Assembly: GCA_965232895.1 (NCBI GenBank)
Contig: OZ247430.1
Span: 806,001 to 870,000 of the forward strand
Length of the DNA stretch: 64,000 nucleotides
DNA from: Bin87 sp965232895
Lineage (GTDB): Bacteria; Chloroflexota; Dehalococcoidia; Lucifugimonadales; UBA3495
Direction: 5' to 3'
Position numbers and translations under genes: made by a program. Within the stretch, counting starts at the first letter, position 1. Each line of letters begins with the position of its first letter. A model generated the notes under the pieces. It ran no database searches. It had not been told where the DNA came from and saw only the letters and a program-made list of their open reading frames with translations. Positions 1 through 8,729 of this stretch are shown here, one piece after another.

Positions 1-573
1 CCCCCGCACACGCGGGGATAGACCCCCCACACACGCAGACAGACAAAAAGGAGATGTGGTTCCCCCGCACACGCGGGGATAGACCCTATATTTATAGTTT
101 TTACAGTAGCATCTGGCGGGTTCCCCCGCACACGCGGGGATAGACCCCCCTGTGCTGTAGGGTTAGCCGACGTGCTGGAGGTTCCCCCGCACACGCGGGG
201 ATAGACCGTCGTTTGATGTCCTTCCAGGCCGCGCCCCAACGGTTCCCCCGCACACGCGGGGATAGACCCTTATATTTATTGTGTTAGACAAATCTTTAGG
301 AGGTTCCCCCGCACACGCGGGGATAGACCTCTATATATTTTGCCTGTGCAGTGTGAAACTTTGGTTCCCCCGCACACGCGGGGATAGACCTCTCGGTCAT
401 CGGCTGCCACAGCCACGCAGTGTGGTTCCCCCGCACACGCGGGGATAGACCCTGCCGCCGCATTTGGTGCACCCAAGCGATTTGGGTTCCCCCGCACACG
501 CGGGGATAGACCCGGGGCCATCGGCAGTTACGGCGGTTTCAACATGGTTCCCCCGCACACGCGGGGATAGACC

Positions 574-1155
574 TAGTTCACATCGGTTATCACGGCCATC
601 CCGACAGGTTCCCCCGCACACGCGGGGATAGACCGTAGGATGGCGGCGAACCGCCCCGGCCCTTACGGGTTCCCCCGCACACGCGGGGATAGACCCAAAT
701 AGAATGGGTTGGGAGCGTGGTTTTTGAGGGTTCCCCCGCACACGCGGGGATAGACCGTTACTTTGCCTTACATCGGTACACTCATGAAAGGTTCCCCCGC
801 ACACGCGGGGATAGACCCGATGGCATCTTGGCCGGTATCGCGGAAGGGCTGGTTCCCCCGCACACGCGGGGATAGACCTTACGGCCACCAAGTCCGTCAC
901 GGACTGGTTTGGGTTCCCCCGCACACGCGGGGATAGACCTAGTTCACATCGGTTATCACGGCCATCCCGACAGGTTCCCCCGCACACGCGGGGATAGACC
1001 GTAGGATGGCGGCGAACCGCCCCGGCCCTTACGGGTTCCCCCGCACACGCGGGGATAGACCCGGAGTGCCCCAGGTAGTCCAGCAGCCCGCGGAGGTTCC
1101 CCCGCACACGCGGGGATAGACCCAAATAGAATGGGTTGGGAGCGTGGTTTTTGAG
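574..1155 (+). repeat. Segmental spacer duplication A in the CRISPR array
   Basis: The three spacers at 574-606, 635-667 and 696-728 recur in the same order at 940-972, 1001-1033 and 1123-1155. The right copy has one extra spacer (1062-1094) between the second and third. Three other spacers separate the copies. The simplest reading is duplication of a four-spacer block followed by loss of one spacer from the left copy. Confidence 0.93.
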
Positions 1156-2159
1156 GGTTCCCCCGCACACGCGGGGATAGACCGCACATCGTGTCATTCC
1201 CTATCGGAGTGTCCGGGGTTCCCCCGCACACGCGGGGATAGACCCAGACATCTTTTTGACCGCATCCAGCGGGAGTAGGTTCCCCCGCACACGCGGGGAT
1301 AGACCCGAAAGACAGTAGCCGGCTTTTGGGCGTGCGCAGGTTCCCCCGCACACGCGGGGATAGACCGTCCATGACGAGGCTACTGCCTACGTGTCACGCG
1401 GTTCCCCCGCACACGCGGGGATAGACCCTGCGACGCTTGGCCCCACATTCGTCACAGCCCGGTTCCCCCGCACACGCGGGGATAGACCTGCCGGCATTCT
1501 GGCCGGTATCGCTGAGGGACTGGTTCCCCCGCACACGCGGGGATAGACCCTGACTTGATGGCGGCGTTGTGGGATCAAGAGCGGTTCCCCCGCACACGCG
1601 GGGATAGACCTAAATGGGATGGTGCGCTGTCGCAGGCCCTTGCGGTTCCCCCGCACACGCGGGGATAGACCGTACGGTAAGAACGGGCAGCCCGGCTATA
1701 CCAAGGTTCCCCCGCACACGCGGGGATAGACCCCGAGCAGTTTGTGCTGTCTGTCGCAAACTGTTGGTTCCCCCGCACACGCGGGGATAGACCCTCCCTT
1801 GACAGGGCCGGGCTCTGGGAGTAAAAGGTTCCCCCGCACACGCGGGGATAGACCGCGGATACCTGTTGTCTAGGTAGGCCCGCCCCGGGTTCCCCCGCAC
1901 ACGCGGGGATAGACCCCGCTGATGTACCGAGCTCCCGGTTCCAGCCGGGGTTCCCCCGCACACGCGGGGATAGACCTATTCGCCACAGGCCAGCCCAGCG
2001 CCACCCGACGGTTCCCCCGCACACGCGGGGATAGACCCGCGCGATTCGGCTGCAAGTCAACGTCAGACCAGGTTCCCCCGCACACGCGGGGATAGACCCC
2101 CATAATCGCGGCTTGCGACCGCTCCGTATTGGGTTCCCCCGCACACGCGGGGATAGACC

Positions 2160-2680
2160 TTGCAGACTTACTCATGGGATGAGCGTTCGCCTGGTTCCCC
2201 CGCACACGCGGGGATAGACCATTGACGCCGAAGGTTCGGGATCAACTTTTGCGGGTTCCCCCGCACACGCGGGGATAGACCCTTCCGTCACCGTCGGGTT
2301 GAACGGCGCGGCGGGGTTCCCCCGCACACGCGGGGATAGACCCTACACCGTGGAGACCCTGAACGATACGTCGCCGGTTCCCCCGCACACGCGGGGATAG
2401 ACCTTGCAGACTTACTCATGGGATGAGCGTTCGCCTGGTTCCCCCGCACACGCGGGGATAGACCATTGACGCCGAAGGTTCGGGATCAACTTTTGCGGGT
2501 TCCCCCGCACACGCGGGGATAGACCCTTCCGTCACCGTCGGGTTGAACGGCGCGGCGGGGTTCCCCCGCACACGCGGGGATAGACCTAATCCTGATTTCG
2601 GTCACAGCGCGGGCAGGTCGGTTCCCCCGCACACGCGGGGATAGACCCTACACCGTGGAGACCCTGAACGATACGTCGCC
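2160..2680 (+). repeat. Segmental spacer duplication B in the CRISPR array
   Basis: Spacers at 2160, 2221, 2282 and 2343 recur in order at 2404, 2465, 2526 and 2648. The right copy carries an additional spacer (2587-2619) before the last one. Here the two copies are directly adjacent. As in duplication A, the right copy is the longer one. Confidence 0.93.
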
Positions 2681-2708
2681 GGTTCCCCCGCACACGCGGG
2701 GATAGACC

Positions 2709-2802
2709 GTCGTGCGCCATGCCCCTGCATCGCCACCTCTCGGTTCCCCCGCACACGCGGGGATAGACCGTCGTGCGCCATGCCCCTGCATCGCCACCTC
2801 TC
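2709..2802 (+). repeat. Tandemly duplicated single spacer
   Basis: Spacer 2709-2741 is repeated exactly at 2770-2802 with one repeat between them. Slippage or unequal exchange within the array is the likely cause; independent acquisition of the same 33-mer twice in a row is less likely. Confidence 0.92.
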
Positions 2803-4359
2803 GGTTCCCCCGCACACGCGGGGATAGACCGCAGTGGTACACCGCCGACGAACTGCACGAGGCGGTTCCCCCGCACACGCGGGGATAGACCTGATCGTGT
2901 CCGCTATTATGGCAATTTGGTCCGGGTTCCCCCGCACACGCGGGGATAGACCCACGTCGCAGTACCCGAAATAACCGAGATCTATGGTTCCCCCGCACAC
3001 GCGGGGATAGACCCAGGTGTGGGTGCAGCCCAGATCGCTGGCAAAGGGTTCCCCCGCACACGCGGGGATAGACCCACACACCGATATAGGGAGAGTTTAT
3101 GCACATCGGTTCCCCCGCACACGCGGGGATAGACCCCCGGCTAGCGTTGGGATTATTCGTAGGTCACCGGTTCCCCCGCACACGCGGGGATAGACCTAAA
3201 GTTTCGCGCCGTGGGGTCACCGGCGACAAGGGTTCCCCCGCACACGCGGGGATAGACCCGGGCATTGACCCTAACGCGAAAGGCGTTGCGGGGTTCCCCC
3301 GCACACGCGGGGATAGACCTTGTGAGGTCGCCGCCTCTACGTTCATGGGATGGGTTCCCCCGCACACGCGGGGATAGACCCATCAATGAAGTCAACGGCT
3401 CCCTGACCGTAACGGTTCCCCCGCACACGCGGGGATAGACCCCCGACATTATTCCGTCTGGTGGAGGCCCCACTGGTTCCCCCGCACACGCGGGGATAGA
3501 CCCGCGCGGCGTTGGACGCGGCGGCAGCAGAAACAGGTTCCCCCGCACACGCGGGGATAGACCCCTACCTGATCCCGTCCGATGATCCCGGCGGATGGTT
3601 CCCCCGCACACGCGGGGATAGACCGCGGTGGGTAGGAACCGGCGCGACACCGAAAGGGGTTCCCCCGCACACGCGGGGATAGACCTTGTCAGAGCTGCGG
3701 CAAGAACATGGAAGAGATGGTTCCCCCGCACACGCGGGGATAGACCTCAGCGAATATATTTTTTCTATGTCGCGGCGAAGGTTCCCCCGCACACGCGGGG
3801 ATAGACCCCCCTTACGCATTCCGCCGTGCGGATGCGTCCGGGTTCCCCCGCACACGCGGGGATAGACCGGCAATCTGCGAATATCGCCCGATGTAGAGGA
3901 TGGTTCCCCCGCACACGCGGGGATAGACCTCCCGACATATCTGCGTAAAGGCGGGTTCAAAAGGTTCCCCCGCACACGCGGGGATAGACCCGTCATAGAC
4001 TAATGCGGGCGACGGTCAAACAGGGTTCCCCCGCACACGCGGGGATAGACCAGGCTAATCAGGCGGCGTCATATCGTCCGCGCGGGTTCCCCCGCACACG
4101 CGGGGATAGACCGCAAACAGCAGATCGATCTCAGCGATGAAATACGGTTCCCCCGCACACGCGGGGATAGACCCCTCACACAGGGGCAGTTGATGTCGCA
4201 CTTCCGGGTTCCCCCGCACACGCGGGGATAGACCGCGTAGTGATCTTCATGAAGGGACACCACTTTCGGTTCCCCCGCACACGCGGGGATAGACCTTCTA
4301 CTGATGCGTGAGTGATTGTCTAAAGATCGGACAACTGAGCATGTGAGACAATCCACCGC

Positions 4360-5413
4360 ATGAATTTAGCGAATGATGCTGCCCCCAGCGATTGGAAGGA
4401 AGCCCGCCGGCTGCGGGCTTGGGAGTTGGTCCAGCAGGGTTGGAAACAGCAGGATGTGGCTACGGCCCTGGGTGTCACCGGAGGCGCGGTAAGCCAGTGG
4501 GTCAGCAAAGCTCGTCAGGGAGGCATCCCAGCCTGGCGCCACCGCAAGCCACCCGGCGGGCGATCCAAGCTGAGCGACCAACAGCGGGGCCAACTCCCTG
4601 AGTTGCTGGCCCGGGGGCCCGCGGCCTTCGGGTTTTGCGGGGAAGTCTGGACGCGGGGAAGTCTGGACGCGGGGCCGGGTGGCCCAGGTTATTGAGCAAG
4701 AGTTTGGCGTGTCCTGCGACCCTTCCCAAGTGGGACGGATACTGAAGGGCTGCGGCTGGAGCCAGCAGAAACCAGCGCGGCGCGCCGCCCAGCGAGATGA
4801 GGATGCGGTCCGGGACTGGCGGGACCGGCGCTTCCCCGAACTGAAAAAAAGGCCCTAGCCGAAGGCCGGACCATCCTGTGGGCTGACGAATCAGGGTTCT
4901 GCCTGCTCCCGGCGTTGCTGCGCACCCCGTGTCGTGGCACGGGGCAGGCTCTGGGCGCCGGTGGCCCAGACTCCGCTAATCCGGCGGAAGCTGAGCTGCG
5001 ACCGTCTGAGCGCGATTAGCGCCATCAGCATGACCGGAGACCTTTATCTGGCGGTGCAAGACCACTCCTGCAAGAGTCCTGATGTCATCGGGTTCCTGGA
5101 ACAGTTGCTCGCTGAGATACCCGGCAAGTTGCTGGTGATCTGGGACGGCGCGCCCATCCACCGCAGCCGGGCGGTCAAGGAGTACCTGGCCCAAGGCGCG
5201 GCGCGGCGGATCCAACTGGAGCAGTTGCCCGGGTATGCTCCGGAATTGAACCCAGACGAAGGGGTCTGGCGTTACCTGAAACGGGTCGAATTGAAGAACG
5301 TGGTTTGCGCTGACCTGGAGCAGTTACGCCGCGAGTTCTGGGCCGCCACCAAGCGACTGTTGGACAAGCCTGATGTGCTGCGCTCCTGCGTCAAGGAAGT
5401 GGGTTATGTTTAG
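4360..5413 (+). pseudogene. IS630-family transposase, frameshifted
   Basis: Three reading frames together encode an IS630-type DDE transposase. The first part has a helix-turn-helix (QQDVATALGVTGGAVSQWVS) and breaks at an exact 16-bp tandem duplication, 4639-4654 and 4655-4670. The second frame (RVAQVIEQEFGVSCDPSQVG) runs to a stop just after an A7 run at 4844-4850; a -1 shift there restores the next part (TILWADESGF, with the catalytic D). A 25-bp palindromic insertion at about 4927-4951 breaks the frame again, after which the catalytic core resumes (LLVIWDGAPIHRS, PELNPDEGVWRYLK). The A7 slip could be a programmed frameshift; the duplication and insertion are lesions. Removing both gives a continuous protein of typical family length apart from the A7 site. 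Confidence 0.9.
4925..4951. repeat. 25-bp palindromic insertion in the IS630 gene
   Basis: CCCCGTG and CACGGGG (4925-4931 and 4938-4944) form a 7-bp stem around a 6-base loop, followed by CAGGCTC. Deleting 25 bp here restores the expected transposase reading RTWAPVAQTP. A near-identical palindrome sits in the IS66 remnant at 5729-5747. Confidence 0.75.
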
Positions 5414-5440
5414 CGGCTCGTTCACGTGTCAGTAGATCAC

Positions 5441-5466
5441 TGGATTCCTGCGTGCGCAGGAATGAC
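5441..5466. repeat. Short palindromic repeat (IPAHAGIQ type)
   Basis: ATTCCTGC (5444-5451) pairs with GCAGGAAT (5456-5463). Read on the minus strand it encodes the peptide VIPAHAGIQ, the hallmark of a small palindromic repeat found in many bacterial genomes. It lies 9 bp outside the right end of the IS630 element. Confidence 0.7.
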
Positions 5467-5504
5467 GGCGATGGTGCGATTGCCCTGGGCGGACCTGTAG
5501 GTGT

Positions 5505-5900
5505 TCAGACTTGAGGGGAAGCGAGGAGTTGGCGGCAGGTGGTGGGGGTGTTCAGGCCCGGTGCCCGCCAGGTTCCCAATACCGAGGCCAGGGTCATCTT
5601 GGTGTCGGCGCCCGGTTTGGAGCAGGCGCTCCCGCCGATCTTGCGGCTGGTCACCAGCGGCCGCAGGCTGCGCTCGGCGGCGTTGTTGTCCGTTGGGACT
5701 TCCGGTTCGGCCACGAAGACGAAGAGCTCCCCGTATCCAGTACGGGGCAGGCTCTTGATGTGTTTCTCCACGCGGCGGCACAGCCTGGCCTGGGATGGGC
5801 TGACTTCGGGTCGTCCAGGTGAGGGCGGCGCCGGCAGTTCGGACAGGCGCGGGCGATGCGCTCCGCCTCACCGGCAGGGGCCTCATCGCTATTGCGGGGA
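5505..5900 (-). pseudogene. IS66-family transposase remnant (C-terminal end)
   Basis: The minus strand at 5505-5771 encodes the characteristic IS66 C-terminus: EVPTDNNAAERSLRPLVTSR, then MTLASVLGTWRAPGLN and a final CRQLLASPQ. Just upstream a different frame encodes RIARACPNCRRRPHLDDPKS, an IS66-like linker. The catalytic middle of the protein is missing and the frame is broken, so this is a fragment of a much larger transposase. A 24-25 bp palindrome is inserted at 5729-5747. No start or terminal repeats were recognised. Confidence 0.85.
5726..5750. repeat. 25-bp palindromic insertion in the IS66 remnant
   Basis: CCCCGTA (5729-5735) and TACGGGG (5741-5747) pair around TCCAG and are followed by CAGGCTC, matching the palindrome at 4925-4951. 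On the minus strand it adds about eight residues between EKHIK and ELFVFVAEP, where IS66 proteins are normally continuous. Confidence 0.75.
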
Positions 5901-6261
5901 GCGGAGTCATTTATCGTGAGATTGTTGAGCGAGCGCTGGCTCCACCGGCAACGAGATTGCCGCGTTGCGCTCGTAATGACGGTTTGGTTTGATGCCAAGC
6001 GGGCGCGTATGAAGCTCGCAGGGAGACTACCGTGGAAGGTCGGGACTGCCGGGCAAGTGGTCTATGGTCCGCACGGGACACAATCTGCCCGAGGTGTTAG
6101 GCTACGGGCGATTTGGGGTTACGGCATGGCGCTCAGCCGGTTACGTGAATCGAGCGGCCGGGCGGTTTGCGCTTCAATTACGACACGAAACAATCGACTG
6201 CGACACGCGACTATCGACAAGCAACTGCACGCAAAGCATATCCATTGCAGGAGGCCAGAGC

Positions 6262-7824
6262 ATGAGGTACGACTATATCGTGGTGGGCGGGGGTTCCGCC
6301 GGATGCACCATCGCCAGCCGGCTGTCGGAGGACCCGGACCGCTCCGTGCTGCTGCTGGAGGCGGGGCCGGACTATCCGGTCTTTGAGCAACTGCCCGACG
6401 ACCTGAAGCTGGGCAACAACGTGTGGCTCTCGGCCTACGGGCCGCACAACTGGGGCTACACCGCCCGGATCACGGAGGAGCAGGACGACCTGGTGATCCC
6501 GAGGGGCAAGGCGACCGGCGGTTCCAGCGCGGTGAACGGGCAGGTGCTGTTCCGCGGCATCCCCGAGGACTACGACCGCTGGGCCGAGTGGGGCAACGAC
6601 GAGTGGAGTTTCACCCGATGCCTGCCCTACTTCAACAAGCTGGAGACCGACCTGGACTTCGGCGGCGACGACTTCCACGGCTCCGATGGGCCGGTGCCGG
6701 TGCGTCGCGCTCCCCGCAGCGAGTGGCTCCCCCACGCCGTGGCCTTCGAGCGGGCGTGCCTTGACGAGGGATTCCCCCAGGACGAGGACCAGAACCACCC
6801 CGAGTCCACCGGCGTCTCGCCCCGGGCCCGCAACACCATTGACGGCGTGCGCATGAGCATGGCCATCAACTACCTGGACATCGCGCGGCACCGCCTGAAC
6901 CTGACCATACGGGGCGGCGTCACCGCGCGGCGGATCATCTTCGACACCAGTTCGACCGGCTCACCGCGAGCGGTGGGGGTCGAGGCGGAGAGCGGCGGCG
7001 AGGTCTTCACGGTGGAGGGCGGCGAGATCATCGTCAGCAGTGGGGCCGTGGCGTCGCCGCAGCTGCTGATGCTGTCCGGCGTGGGGCCGGCGGAGCACCT
7101 GCGCAGCCTGGGTATCCCGGTGGTGCACGACTCCCCGGGCGTGGGCAAGAACCTGCGCGACCATCCCGCGGCGTCGGTGCTGTACCTGGGCAAGGGCGAG
7201 AAGCCCGACGTGCAGGCGCCAGTGATCCAAGTGGGACTGCGCTACACGGTGGAAGGCTCAAACCTGCGCAACGACATGCAGCTGAGCCCCAACCTGATGA
7301 CCAGCGAGCACCGCCCCGCCCACGTGGTCATCGACGAGGACCTCAATTACATCGGTATGGGCGCGAGCCTGCAGCTGGCGCTGGGGCAGGGCGAGCTGAC
7401 GCTGCAGTCCACCGACCCGCACGTGCAGCCGTTCCTGAACTACAACTACTACCAGGAGCCGGAGGACCTGCGCCGGATGCGGGAGGCGATACGCCTGGGC
7501 GTCCGGATGGCGGAGCGGCCTCCCTTCTCCGACCTGGTGGAGGAACGGATTATGCCCACCGACGAGGAGCTGGCGTCGGATGAGTTGCTGGACGATTGGC
7601 TGCGCAAGAACTCGGGAACGTCCCACCACATATCGGGCACGTGCAAGATGGGGCCGGACTCGGATTCCCTGGCGGTGGTGGACCAGCACCTGAAGGTCAA
7701 GGGCGTGGAGGGCCTGCGGGTGGCCGACGCGTCGATCATGCCCGACTGCATCCGCGCCAACACCAACGCCACGACCATCATGATCGGCGAGAAGGTGTCC
7801 GATTACATCAATGACGGCCGGTAG
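6262..7824 (+). CDS. GMC-family FAD-dependent oxidoreductase (choline dehydrogenase-like)
   Basis: This 520-residue flavoenzyme probably oxidises an alcohol group using FAD; the substrate cannot be told from sequence. The N-terminus has the dinucleotide-binding motif VVGGGSAGCTIASRL (residues about 6-20), followed by the GMC region with GKATGGSSAVNGQ. The C-terminus has the active-site block GTSHHISGTCKMG and the closing NTNATTIMIGEK, both diagnostic of the family. ATG 6262 follows a GGAGG at 6249-6253; an open frame continues upstream to 6064 but its translation resembles nothing and starts in transposon debris. It stands alone between mobile-element remnants and a gene-poor stretch. Confidence 0.93.
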   Translation: MRYDYIVVGGGSAGCTIASRLSEDPDRSVLLLEAGPDYPVFEQLPDDLKLGNNVWLSAYGPHNWGYTARITEEQDDLVIPRGKATGGSSAVNGQVLFRGIPEDYDRWAEWGNDEWSFTRCLPYFNKLETDLDFGGDDFHGSDGPVPVRRAPRSEWLPHAVAFERACLDEGFPQDEDQNHPESTGVSPRARNTIDGVRMSMAINYLDIARHRLNLTIRGGVTARRIIFDTSSTGSPRAVGVEAESGGEVFTVEGGEIIVSSGAVASPQLLMLSGVGPAEHLRSLGIPVVHDSPGVGKNLRDHPAASVLYLGKGEKPDVQAPVIQVGLRYTVEGSNLRNDMQLSPNLMTSEHRPAHVVIDEDLNYIGMGASLQLALGQGELTLQSTDPHVQPFLNYNYYQEPEDLRRMREAIRLGVRMAERPPFSDLVEERIMPTDEELASDELLDDWLRKNSGTSHHISGTCKMGPDSDSLAVVDQHLKVKGVEGLRVADASIMPDCIRANTNATTIMIGEKVSDYINDGR

Positions 7825-8210
7825 CCGGGGGAATCGTCAGAAGCAGCAACTGTCTTGATGGTCAAGGGGTTAGGCGGCGGCGTTTAGACGAGGGATGAGA
7901 GGTCAGGGAACGGGCTGGCGAAGACCTGATGCCGCTGCAATGGGCGATGCGGAGTGTGGCTGCCGCGCCAGGGGGATGTTGGCGGCTCGTGGTAGCGACC
8001 CTGGGAGCGATTTTCAGCGTCGACCGGAGGCGGAGGGCGTCCGGGGCCCGCCTGAGGCAGGTCGGCCAGGCGGTTGGGTAATCCGGTGGAGGGTTCAGAC
8101 ACCGTGAATAGCGTCAGGAAGGGAGGGGGAGGGCGCGCAATCGGGCCCGGGCGGAGCGGAACTGGCTTTGCCAGGGCCAGCCCTGAGGGAGGTGCCGGGT
8201 GAAGCGGCGG
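7825..8210. other. Gene-poor stretch
   Basis: Nothing convincing is encoded in these roughly 390 bp. A minus-strand open frame crosses them, but its proline-rich translation has no recognisable domain and runs into the adjacent palindromic element, so I treat it as chance. Confidence 0.6.
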
Positions 8211-8398
8211 CTCATGCGTACCCAGTTTGACGACTACGAGAGCCAATTTACATCGATATACCGGATAGACCGGATGATGGCGTGCGGGTGGTGCGTTCAA
8301 TTTTCAGCATCGTCAAGAGCGCGGAAGCGTTCACAATAATCAATCAAATCCTGTTCATCCGGTGCATCGATGTAAAAGACAAAATGGGTACGCGTGAG
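8211..8398 (+). mobile_element. Fold-back MITE, copy 1 (188 bp)
   Basis: The ends are inverted repeats of 19 bp with two mismatches: CTCATGCGTACCCAGTTTG at 8211-8229 and the complement of 8380-8398. The interior is itself palindromic (TTTACATCGAT near the left matches the complement of ATCGATGTAAAA near the right). The 188 bp recur in inverted orientation at 33082-33269, differing at roughly one base in fifteen. There is no coding capacity, so it is probably mobilised in trans. Confidence 0.85.
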
Positions 8399-8561
8399 CG
8401 GACACAACCTCTTGAAAAACGAGATCACCCTGAAAGCGGGCATCCAGGGCAAACGGCTCAACGCCGGATGGGATGGGGACTACCTGCTTAAAGTCCTCCT
8501 CGGATTAGGACGCGATTGCCCTGAGTGCAGCGATGCCGGACAAAATCCCGTGTCATCTTGC

Positions 8562-8570
8562 TGCTATAAT
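8562..8570 (+). promoter_or_regulatory. Possible extended -10 promoter
   Basis: TGCTATAAT has the TGn extension directly before a perfect TATAAT (8565-8570). No good -35 is visible 17 bp upstream. It lies 160 bp before the MFS gene. Confidence 0.35.
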
Positions 8571-8680
8571 CCCGAACATTCAGGTCGGGGTTCAGGGACG
8601 CCGGCCAATGGGCCGACGTGATTTAGTGAACCTGGCTTTCGCTCTCTGCTGCCGTTCTGCCCTTACGGCTCTCCGCATCG

Positions 8681-8725
8681 GTCGTACCCTTTCCCGTCGT
8701 ACCCTTTCCCGTCGTACCCTTTCCC
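8681..8725 (+). repeat. 15-bp tandem repeat, three copies
   Basis: GTCGTACCCTTTCCC is repeated exactly at 8681-8695, 8696-8710 and 8711-8725. It ends a few bases before the MFS start codon, replacing the usual Shine-Dalgarno region. Confidence 0.9.
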
Positions 8726-8729
8726 GTTG

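Larger units (their letters stand above)
1..4295 (+). CRISPR. Type I-E CRISPR array, trailer end
   Basis: A 28-bp repeat recurs every 61 bp: 70 complete copies from 58-85 to 4268-4295, and the last 24 bp of another at 1-24. I saw no repeat variants. The repeat begins GGTTCCCCC, has an inverted core (CCCCGC, ACAC, GCGGGG) and ends GGGGATAGACC, the pattern of type I-E repeats. Of 70 spacers, 69 are 33 nt and one (3197-3230) is 34 nt, a little longer than the usual 32. If transcribed like the E. coli array, it reads rightward, the leader and newest spacers lie left of the window, and 4268-4295 is the oldest repeat. Only 62 spacers are distinct. No cas gene is present in the window. Confidence 0.98.
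4301..5432 (+). mobile_element. Decayed IS630-family insertion sequence
   Basis: The element is about 1.13 kb, a normal IS630 length, and contains one broken transposase. Its ends form an imperfect inverted repeat: CTGATGCGTGAGTGA at 4301 and the complement of the right end, CTGACACGTGAACGA, at 5432. TA dinucleotides flank both ends (4299-4300 and 5433-5434), as expected from TA target duplication in this family. The left end lies only three bases plus the TA beyond the last CRISPR repeat, so the insertion marks the array boundary. Transposition from its own gene product looks impossible. Confidence 0.85.

Noticed and set aside
513..606. Possible homology between adjacent spacers 513-545 and 574-606 (both can encode IG-x-x-G)
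   Set aside because: Only about 17 of 27 bases match after shifting by one, and the differences do not follow codon positions; coincidence cannot be excluded.
276..3731. Many long open frames across the array, with recurring peptides such as YPRVCGGT and SIPACAGEP
   Set aside because: They are translations of the CRISPR repeat in its various frames.
4844..4850. A7 run as proof of programmed frameshifting
   Set aside because: The gene is broken at two other places, so a simple one-base deletion in the run is equally likely.
7884..8300. A minus-strand frame of 138 residues
   Set aside because: It is Pro/Leu/Arg-rich with no domain, begins inside a MITE and lacks a ribosome binding site.
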